Of a DNA stretch of 64,000 bases, positions 57,713-64,000 are shown piece by piece. The stretch's first letter is position 1, and each line of letters opens with the position of its first letter. The stretch comes from Paenibacillus pabuli NBRC 13638 (GTDB lineage Bacteria > Bacillota > Bacilli > Paenibacillales > Paenibacillaceae): positions 62,001 through 126,000 of the forward strand of contig NZ_BCNM01000013.1 in the NCBI RefSeq assembly GCF_001514495.1, written 5' to 3'. Below the pieces are notes generated by a model, which saw only the letters and a list, made by a program, of their open reading frames with translations, was not told the DNA's origin and ran no database searches. A program made the translations under genes and the position numbers.

Positions 57713-58345
57713 CTATTCTTCTTTGGCTGTTTCTTCTTCTGGTGCCGGTACAGCTTCATCAGCAGAAGCCGTAGGCTCCTCCTCAGCTGCTTGTGGCGGC
57801 ATCACGGAAGCGATGATGGAATCAGCTGACGTCACCAGAGTCAGGCCTTTATCCAGCTTGATATCTGCCGCCGTCAAGCGATCACCAATTTCCAATCCGC
57901 TAACATCCACCTCAATGGAGGTAGGCAGATCAGCTGGAAGCCCTTCGACCTCCAATTGCGTTTCCTGCGTCTGGAACACACCGCCTGCTTTGGAACCAGC
58001 TGCGGTACCTTGGAAGTCGATCGATACACTTACACTGATCGGCTTGTTCTTGGAAATTTGCAGGAAGTCTACATGCAATAGACGTCCGTTACGTTCTTGC
58101 TGATCCTTGATTAGAACCGGAACCGTTTTGCCACCCTCCACTTGGAGATTGAACATCTCGGAGCGGCCTGTACGTGCTACTTTCAGCATTTCCTTTTCAT
58201 CCACATGTATCGCGGCGCCTTCCAGTCCCGGGCCATAAACGACAGCCGGAACGCGTCCGCCTTGTCTTAACAGGCGCAATGCTGCACCTTTCTTTTCAGT
58301 TCTTGGGGTTGCCGTAAGTTGAGCCATTTTTCCGTTGGATTTCAT
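57713..58345 (-). CDS. rplY: 50S ribosomal protein L25/general stress protein Ctc
   Basis: 210 aa, the long CTC form. N-terminal L25 domain binding 5S rRNA (~10-95: KGAALRLLRQGGRVPAVVYG, LLHVDFLQISKNKPISVSVS) and C-terminal TL5-type beta domain (~100-185: VEGLPADLPTSIEVDVSGLE). It ends in an acidic tail (EEEPTASADEAVPAPEEE). In Bacillus the orthologue ctc is a general-stress gene; no clear alternative-sigma promoter was seen here. GGAGGATGTTCAATC precedes the ATG. Monocistronic with its own terminator. Confidence 0.95.
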   Translation of the reverse strand: MKSNGKMAQLTATPRTEKKGAALRLLRQGGRVPAVVYGPGLEGAAIHVDEKEMLKVARTGRSEMFNLQVEGGKTVPVLIKDQQERNGRLLHVDFLQISKNKPISVSVSIDFQGTAAGSKAGGVFQTQETQLEVEGLPADLPTSIEVDVSGLEIGDRLTAADIKLDKGLTLVTSADSIIASVMPPQAAEEEPTASADEAVPAPEEETAKEE

Positions 58346-58547
58346 GATTGAACATCCTCCTTCAAGGGATCCTTACTTCATTTTTGTTAGAAGCTTAAGC
58401 TTCTCTTTTCGACCAGAATGGCCTTTGAATGCTGTGGCCGAATCTGGGGCCATATCTATATTTACCCCAATGATAGACCAATTCAAACACTGGCTTGTAT
58501 CATTTTTTTATTTCCCCGGGCAAATGTATCATTTTTTTGAACAAAAA

Positions 58548-58573
58548 GGCAGCCGGAATACCTTCCGGCCACC
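58548..58573 (-). terminator. Terminator of the first pullulanase gene
   Basis: On the minus strand GGCCGGAA-GGTA-TTCCGGCTGCC forms a 7-9 bp GC-rich stem followed by TTTTTGTTC, 52 bp past the stop at 58625. Confidence 0.8.
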
Positions 58574-58624
58574 TATAAATTATATACCTCTTAACCTCTG
58601 TATAAAGCTATTACCTAGCCAAAT

Positions 58625-61504
58625 TTAAGCACTGTTACGATCTTCCTCTTCCTCGCTGTCGCGAATAACTTGCATCTGATCCGATCCACTATGAACGACA
58701 ATCTGCACATCTCCGTCTTCAGGAATGATGTCTACATATCGATCGCCACAGGTATCCTTGGCCTCCCACTCGTTCAGCCGAATAATGAAGCCCAGATGTT
58801 GCAATCCTGGAGCCACGCGAAAGCGGGCTTCTGCTCCATGGCCCACTCGCTCCAGCGGAAAAGCTCCATCCTCCATGCCTGTGCCCCATACCCAGACATC
58901 CCATCCCTCATAACGCTGATCTTCCCGTTCATATCGGAGTGTGACAATACGCGAAATCGGTTTGTGGATCTTGATATACAGTGATGCCTGAATTCCACCA
59001 GCCTCCGCGATAATCTGAGTCGCCCCTGCTGCCAAAGCACGAACAATTCCTGCTGTACTCACAGCAGCACGATCTGGGTGAGTCGAGCTCCACCGTATAT
59101 TCATGCCTTGCAAAGGCTGGCCGAATTGATCCAGAACCAGGGCGCGGAATCGACTGACACGTGTTGTGTACATCACAGATTCCCCAACGATCTCAATTCG
59201 TTCCGGATGGAGGTGGTCGACCTGCAGTGTACACTCTGTGGTGATCGTGCCGCATTGGACGCTAATGGTCGCTTCCCCGGTCTCCCCCGTGTGAATGGTT
59301 CCATCGGACTGAATCTCGATAACGTGCGGTTCCGAAGATCTCCAGGTCACAGAGGCGTTCTCCATCACATTACCGAAGCTGTCTTTTACCAATGCTCGCA
59401 ACCCGGCAACCTCTCCGGAATTATATACTAGACGAGGCGCATGGATCTCAATTACAGCGGGCTCAGCACTCACAGCATACTCTGTGTCGTACAGTACCAT
59501 CAAAGACCACCGTTCAACCAAAACAGCGCCCGTCACGGTCTCAATGAGGTCCGTACCCGCCTGATGATCATTCACCACGACATGCCAATTCCCTTCCGGC
59601 AGACTCACCTGCTGTTGCTGTCCTGTTCCGTTATAGATCACCACGATCTGATTCCAGGTATCCTGATTCGCTCCGTCCTTCAGGATAAATGCAATTACAT
59701 TTCCTTCTGCACGCATGATGCGAAGATGATTCCGCACCTGCTCGGCGTTAATCATCCGAAAAGCAGGATGTGTGCGGCGCAGATGAATCAGGCCGCGATA
59801 ATAGTCAAAAACAGGTCTGAAGCGAGCTTTGTTAGCCCAAGTGATCGTATTCACGGCGTCCCCGCTGCGATAGCTGTTGTGATCCCCGGCTTTGGATCTC
59901 AGCATCTCATCCCCTGCATGGAGGAATGGAATTCCCTGAGAGGTAAGCAAAATCCCTGTGGAGAGCAAGGAACGACGGACCATCTCATGATCAAGCACAT
60001 CATCTGCATCAACATATCGATAGGGATCTGCTGCTTTTACCGCAGATTCGGCACTTCCGCCCTCTAGCGGCTGCCCGTCTCTCCATACGGGGAAGCCAAG
60101 AGCATGTCTGAGATTCATTGTTGTCGCGATTTTGTCCCAGAGATTTAGATTATCATGGGCTGTTACATAATTGACGGATTCCAGAGGAGAAGATGTAAAA
60201 TCATCCAGCGCTCCGGCTACACCCATCGCAATCTCGTACTCCTTACCGCCTGCTCCGGTAACAAACCCTTTGCCAAAACCATCACTATCCCCTTTGATGG
60301 CACTGCGGAAATGATCATTAAAAACGGCAAATCCCTGGCCGCGCTGTGTTCCTTTTAACGTTTTCCGCTCCAGTGGTGAGTCTCCGCCTGTCCATGGTTC
60401 TCCGTAGATCATAAAAGCCGGATCAATCTGTTCCCGCAACTCGCGGGTTAGTTCATTCATCGTGTCCGTATCGATTAGACCCATCAGGTCGAAGCGAAAT
60501 CCGTCCACATGGTATTCCTCTGCCCAGTACAAGAGGGAGTCCAGAATATATTTTCGCACCATCGGCCGTTCTGTAGCCAGTTCATTGCCTACACCCGAAC
60601 CATTGCTCAGTGTGCCATCCTCGCGATAACGATAATAGTAACCTGGTACAATCCGTTCAAAAGGACCCTCATCTACGCCATACGTATGGTTGTAGACCAC
60701 ATCCAGCACGACGCGAATGCCTTGTCGGTGAAGAGATTGAACCAATGCCTTGAACTCTCTGATTCGGACCGCAGGATCACGCGGATCAGTCGCATAGGAG
60801 CCTTCCGGCACATTATAATGCTGCGGGTCATACCCCCAGTTGTATGGGACTCTGGCATTCAAGCCAACGTCCGTTGTTGTCGCCAATTCATCAACCGTCT
60901 GATAATCCGCTATGGGCAGAAGATGAACATGGGTGATGCCGAGTTCGACAAGATGGTCTACACCAATGCGGTTACCACCTCTGTCCGTCAGTCCCGAAGC
61001 GGTAAATGCTAAATATTTACCCTTATATGGAATTTCGGCATGGGGGTCGGAAGAGAAGTCACGCACATGCAATTCATATAGAACAGCATCTGCCGGACGC
61101 AGAAATACAGGCTTCACATCTTCTTCCCAATCCACTGGATGGGTTGTATTGGGATCGATTATAGCCATACGCTGTCCATTGGCCGATACTGCACGAGCAT
61201 AAGGGTCTGGTGCCACTTCAACTTGCTGATCATCATGCATAATGTGATACATATAATAATGTCCTGCCCAATCCCCTTCAAGCTGTATACTCCATATTCC
61301 ATCCGGGTCACGGGTCATCGACCTTTTCTGTCCGTCATCATGTTCGGTCACTTTCCCACTTGAATCGTAGCGGCCTTCGTTCTCAAAAATGAGTATGGAT
61401 ACCTGCTGTGCTGTAGGTGCCCACAGCTTGAATGTGCTTGCAGCACGAGTATATGATAAGCCAAGATCGTTGCCTTCATAACGAAAAGATGTCCATTCCG
61501 GCAT
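58625..61504 (-). CDS. pulA: Type I pullulanase with Ig-like and CBM41-like C-terminal domains
   Basis: About 959 aa debranching enzyme for alpha-1,6 links. CBM48-like N domain (~1-110), then the GH13_14 barrel with the type I motif YNWGYDPQHYNVPEGSY, nucleophile DGFRFDLMGL, acid YGEPW and VNYVTAHDN. A C-terminal sandwich follows, then two BIG2-like Ig domains (SFGNVMENASVTWRSSEP; QFGQPLQGMNIRWSSTHP) and a terminal CBM41/PUD-like domain (YEGWDVWVWGTGMEDG). No signal peptide is present although the extra domains are usually extracellular. I prefer ATG 61504 (behind AAAGGCGGTGGGAACG); ATG 61528 lacks a ribosome site. Paralogue of the gene at 61896. Confidence 0.94.
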   Translation of the reverse strand: MPEWTSFRYEGNDLGLSYTRAASTFKLWAPTAQQVSILIFENEGRYDSSGKVTEHDDGQKRSMTRDPDGIWSIQLEGDWAGHYYMYHIMHDDQQVEVAPDPYARAVSANGQRMAIIDPNTTHPVDWEEDVKPVFLRPADAVLYELHVRDFSSDPHAEIPYKGKYLAFTASGLTDRGGNRIGVDHLVELGITHVHLLPIADYQTVDELATTTDVGLNARVPYNWGYDPQHYNVPEGSYATDPRDPAVRIREFKALVQSLHRQGIRVVLDVVYNHTYGVDEGPFERIVPGYYYRYREDGTLSNGSGVGNELATERPMVRKYILDSLLYWAEEYHVDGFRFDLMGLIDTDTMNELTRELREQIDPAFMIYGEPWTGGDSPLERKTLKGTQRGQGFAVFNDHFRSAIKGDSDGFGKGFVTGAGGKEYEIAMGVAGALDDFTSSPLESVNYVTAHDNLNLWDKIATTMNLRHALGFPVWRDGQPLEGGSAESAVKAADPYRYVDADDVLDHEMVRRSLLSTGILLTSQGIPFLHAGDEMLRSKAGDHNSYRSGDAVNTITWANKARFRPVFDYYRGLIHLRRTHPAFRMINAEQVRNHLRIMRAEGNVIAFILKDGANQDTWNQIVVIYNGTGQQQQVSLPEGNWHVVVNDHQAGTDLIETVTGAVLVERWSLMVLYDTEYAVSAEPAVIEIHAPRLVYNSGEVAGLRALVKDSFGNVMENASVTWRSSEPHVIEIQSDGTIHTGETGEATISVQCGTITTECTLQVDHLHPERIEIVGESVMYTTRVSRFRALVLDQFGQPLQGMNIRWSSTHPDRAAVSTAGIVRALAAGATQIIAEAGGIQASLYIKIHKPISRIVTLRYEREDQRYEGWDVWVWGTGMEDGAFPLERVGHGAEARFRVAPGLQHLGFIIRLNEWEAKDTCGDRYVDIIPEDGDVQIVVHSGSDQMQVIRDSEEEEDRNSA

Positions 61505-61528
61505 CGTTCCCACCGCCTTTATATCCAT

Positions 61529-61895
61529 TGATTTCGTGTTGTCCCGATGTTACGGAGCGAGACGTCATTTGTCAACACGGGGTTGTCTGTACTCAACATA
61601 TCGGTTGAACAGAGGCTTTCAATTAGCATTTTAAATATACAATGCACATACTCATAGCAATCGCTTTCAAGATACAGCATATGTAAACAAGCGCCATAGA
61701 TTGACAGCATTTGTACTGTCCTGATGAAAAAAAGATGCAGAACAGAAGAACACCCCTCGCTCCACAAGGGAGGAGGGGTTGAACAAAAAGAATCTCGTTA
61801 CTCTACCAACTCATGTTAAGTTGGCAAGGTTCCCTATTATCTGTTCAGGCTTTAGTGCTGTACAAGTGATACAACTGTACAAGTGGTACGAATGA
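61529..61895. other. 367-bp region between the two pullulanase genes
   Basis: No gene seen. Contains a cre-like site (61655-61670), a GC-rich hairpin (61753-61778) without an immediate T run, a short inverted repeat CCAACT/AGTTGG, and a direct repeat TGTACAAGTG (spacing 18) just past the second pullulanase stop. The promoter of the first pullulanase should lie here. Confidence 0.5.
61655..61670 (-). promoter_or_regulatory. Candidate cre site upstream of the first pullulanase
   Basis: Minus-strand TTGAAAGCGATTGCTA has one mismatch to WTGNAANCGNWNNCAW (T for A near the end). It is 127-166 bp upstream of the candidate start codons, compatible with repression by CcpA on glucose. Confidence 0.4.
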
Positions 61896-63950
61896 TCATT
61901 CACCCGTGTACATAACCGTCATGGATAACGGGGGAACGCTGATCTGACTGTCATTGATCGTACGCAGCGTCTGTGTTCCTGCTTTTCCCTGCTCTACAAC
62001 CACATTCCATGCACCACCGGAGGACACAGAGATTGTAACCGCCTCTTTGGCAGCATTGTAGATGATGACCAGCCGCTCCCATGAATCTCCGACAGCCTTG
62101 CCGGCCAATTCATAGGCCAACATCCCTTTTCCTTTTTCAAGCCATCGAACATGCTGCTCAATCTCTTCCCGGGTGCGAAGGCGAAAAGCAGGATGCTCGC
62201 GCCGGAGACGAATCAGACCACGATAATAATCGTATACAGGCTTAAACTGCTGCTTTTGCTCCCACCGAATGGCATTGACTGAATCCCCACTCTCATGACT
62301 GTTGGCATCGCCGTATTTGCTTCGCAGAAATTCATCTCCAGCCGCAAGCAATGGAACCCCATGGGAAGTCAATACGATGCCATTAGCAAGCAGACAGCGC
62401 CGGACCGTTTCGTTCTCCAGTATTCGATCCGGGTCAACGTGCAAATACGGCTTCGCCTGCTGTACAGCCTCTTCCACGTTGGCGCTGCCTTTCACACGAC
62501 CATCCTCGCTATATGTGATAAATCCCAGCGTATCGTGCAATCCTTGTGTCTGGGCGACTTTGTCCCACAGGTTGAGATTATCATGTACGGTGACATAATT
62601 AATCGTTTCCGATGGGCCAGCCGTAAAATCGGTAATGGCTCCCCGTACGCCTGTCCATATCTCATCTTCCTTTCCCTCCGCTCCTGTAGCAAATCCGGTG
62701 CCCGTTCCATCGCTATCGCCTTTGATCGTTCCACGGAAGTTATCGTTAAATACAGCAAATCCGGCTTCACGCTGATCTCCCTTAAGTGTCATCTGATCCC
62801 CAAGTGGTGATTCCAGCGCTCCCCAGGGTTCACCGTACAAGAGGATGGAAGGAGAAACCTCGGCATGCAGTTCTGCTGCCAGCTCTTTCATCGTTGCCGT
62901 GTCAATCAGACCCATCAGGTCAAAACGAAACCCGTCCACATGGTATTCCTCTGCCCAGTACCGTACGGAGTCGATGATAAACTTGCGCACCATTGGGCGC
63001 TCCGTAGCCACTTCATTGCCTGTACCTGATCCATTGCTGTACGTGCCATCTGGATTCTGACGATAGTAATACCCTGGAACAAGTTTCTCAAATGAGCTCC
63101 CGGCGGTGTCATACGTATGATTGTACACCACATCCATGATGACTCCGATCCCCTTCTCATGAAGGGCGAGCACCATCGATTTGAACTCTCGAATTCTGGT
63201 CTCCGGCTCATCTGCACGTGAAGCATAGGAACCTTCTGGAACGTTGTAGTGGAGCGGATCATATCCCCAGTTATAACGTGAGCAATCGGAGGTCCCGTCA
63301 TCTGCCTTCGATTCGTCCACTGTCGCAAAATCAAATACCGGAAGCAGATGTACATGCGTGATTCCCAGCTCAACCAAATGGTCGATCCCCAGCGTATTCC
63401 CGTATGAATCGCGCAGACCTGTCTCGGTAAAAGCCAAATATTTTCCTTTATGCCTCATGCCGGATGACTCATGGATCGAGAAATCGCGCACATGCAGCTC
63501 ATATAAGACAGCATCTACCGGGCTCTCCAGTTCTGGACGAATATCCTCATTCCACCCCTTCGGGTGGGACTGTTCCAGCCTGACGATGACACCCATTTCT
63601 CCATTCATGGTCACTGCCCGTGCATAAGGATCAACTGCAATCTCCTGCCGTCCGTCATCAAAGGTGACCCTGTACATATAACGATAACTGTTCCATTCGC
63701 CTTCTAGCTTCAGGAACCAGATGCCCTGATCCTGCCTGTTCATAGGTATTTCTTGCTGTACCTCCTGATTCTTCGGTTCACTGGGAGTTCCCCCTGTTGA
63801 AGGTGGGTAGATCAGTACATCCACCTGCTTTGCGGCAGGCGTCCACACTTTGAAACTACAGGCTTGTGGTTCCATCGTGACACCCAGATCTCTTCCTTGG
63901 TATGTATCCTCCAAATCCCATGCTGCAGGCTTGTGATGGTCGTGAATCAT
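61896..63950 (-). CDS. pulA: Type I pullulanase (short form)
   Basis: About 684 aa. CBM48-like N domain (~15-110), GH13_14 barrel with YNWGYDPLHYNVPEGSY, nucleophile DGFRFDLMGL, acid LYGEPW and INYVTVHDN. The C-terminal beta-sandwich ends at VPPLSMTVMYTG. It lacks the Ig-like and CBM41-like domains of the neighbour and has no signal peptide, so it is the typical cytoplasmic maltodextrin/glycogen debranching form. ATG 63950 lies 8 nt after GGGGAG. High similarity and tandem orientation point to a duplication. Confidence 0.95.
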   Translation of the reverse strand: MIHDHHKPAAWDLEDTYQGRDLGVTMEPQACSFKVWTPAAKQVDVLIYPPSTGGTPSEPKNQEVQQEIPMNRQDQGIWFLKLEGEWNSYRYMYRVTFDDGRQEIAVDPYARAVTMNGEMGVIVRLEQSHPKGWNEDIRPELESPVDAVLYELHVRDFSIHESSGMRHKGKYLAFTETGLRDSYGNTLGIDHLVELGITHVHLLPVFDFATVDESKADDGTSDCSRYNWGYDPLHYNVPEGSYASRADEPETRIREFKSMVLALHEKGIGVIMDVVYNHTYDTAGSSFEKLVPGYYYRQNPDGTYSNGSGTGNEVATERPMVRKFIIDSVRYWAEEYHVDGFRFDLMGLIDTATMKELAAELHAEVSPSILLYGEPWGALESPLGDQMTLKGDQREAGFAVFNDNFRGTIKGDSDGTGTGFATGAEGKEDEIWTGVRGAITDFTAGPSETINYVTVHDNLNLWDKVAQTQGLHDTLGFITYSEDGRVKGSANVEEAVQQAKPYLHVDPDRILENETVRRCLLANGIVLTSHGVPLLAAGDEFLRSKYGDANSHESGDSVNAIRWEQKQQFKPVYDYYRGLIRLRREHPAFRLRTREEIEQHVRWLEKGKGMLAYELAGKAVGDSWERLVIIYNAAKEAVTISVSSGGAWNVVVEQGKAGTQTLRTINDSQISVPPLSMTVMYTGE

Positions 63951-64000
63951 GATGTGTACTCCCCTCTCGATGAGCAATATAATGGATGCGGAACGAATGC

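Noticed and set aside
61751..61778. Terminator after the second pullulanase gene
   Set aside because: The CCCCTC/GAGGGG hairpin is real but is followed by mixed sequence rather than a T run on either strand, so it is not called as an intrinsic terminator.

Overview
The window looks like chromosome of a Paenibacillus-type, endospore-forming Firmicute. The reasons are moderate GC content, strong AGGAGG-type ribosome sites, YesN/YesM-type two-component pairs beside sugar-uptake and hemicellulase genes, a CotSA-like spore-coat glycosyltransferase, a Ctc/L25 stress ribosomal protein and CcpA-type cre sites. No phage, transposase, CRISPR array, rRNA or tRNA was seen. Species cannot be assigned from sequence reading alone.

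Layout. (1) 0-6 kb: a three-gene regulatory operon (AraC-type response regulator, YesM kinase, second AraC-type response regulator) beside an intracellular GH10 xylanase. (2) 6-17.8 kb: a dense run of small single-domain genes, mostly on the minus strand, including seven GNAT acetyltransferases, an APH-type kinase, DinB, isochorismatase-type, GrpB and NUDIX proteins. It is interrupted by a GH43 beta-xylosidase/arabinofuranosidase with a divergent ArsR-like regulator. (3) 18-23.3 kb: an amidohydrolase, a DUF1361 membrane protein, an alkylation-repair pair (AlkD, Ogt) and the magnesium channel MgtE. (4) 23.4-31.9 kb: a complete monosaccharide sensing and uptake locus, with a membrane-anchored sugar-binding protein, a kinase and an AraC-type regulator (AraPST-like) followed by a ChvE/GguA/GguB ABC importer. 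A textbook cre site lies upstream. (5) 32-45 kb: LysE exporter with an AraC regulator, a TIMP/NTR-like secreted protein, PAP2 phosphatase, GH1 6-phospho-beta-glucosidase with a divergent WYL regulator, a methyltransferase, an HTH-TPR regulator, FabV, a YcaQ-type glycosylase and a membrane-anchored Mrr-type nuclease. (6) 45-58 kb: a secreted beta-propeller protein, the 23S rRNA methyltransferase RlmA behind a leader-peptide attenuator, MsrA, GlsB, an RtcB RNA ligase with an overlapping AAA+ ATPase, TerC behind a yybP-ykoY manganese riboswitch, a spore-coat-type glycosyltransferase, a HIRAN protein, a WYL regulator and L25/Ctc. (7) 58.6-64 kb: two paralogous type I pullulanases.

How it works together. 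A large share of the window serves plant polysaccharide use: xylo-oligosaccharides (GH10, GH43), monosaccharide import (ChvE-GguAB), phosphorylated beta-glucosides (GH1) and alpha-glucans (two pullulanases). Sensing is by extracytoplasmic two- and three-component systems, and candidate cre sites suggest catabolite control. A second theme is stress and antibiotic defence: RlmA, APH-like and GNAT enzymes, AlkD/Ogt/YcaQ, MsrA and RtcB.

The most interesting observation is the region upstream of rlmA. A nine-codon leader ORF ends in Arg-Tyr-Arg-stop. It is followed directly by an intrinsic terminator, and its codons can also pair with the sequence next to the rlmA ribosome site. This is the architecture of a macrolide-responsive ribosome-stalling attenuator.
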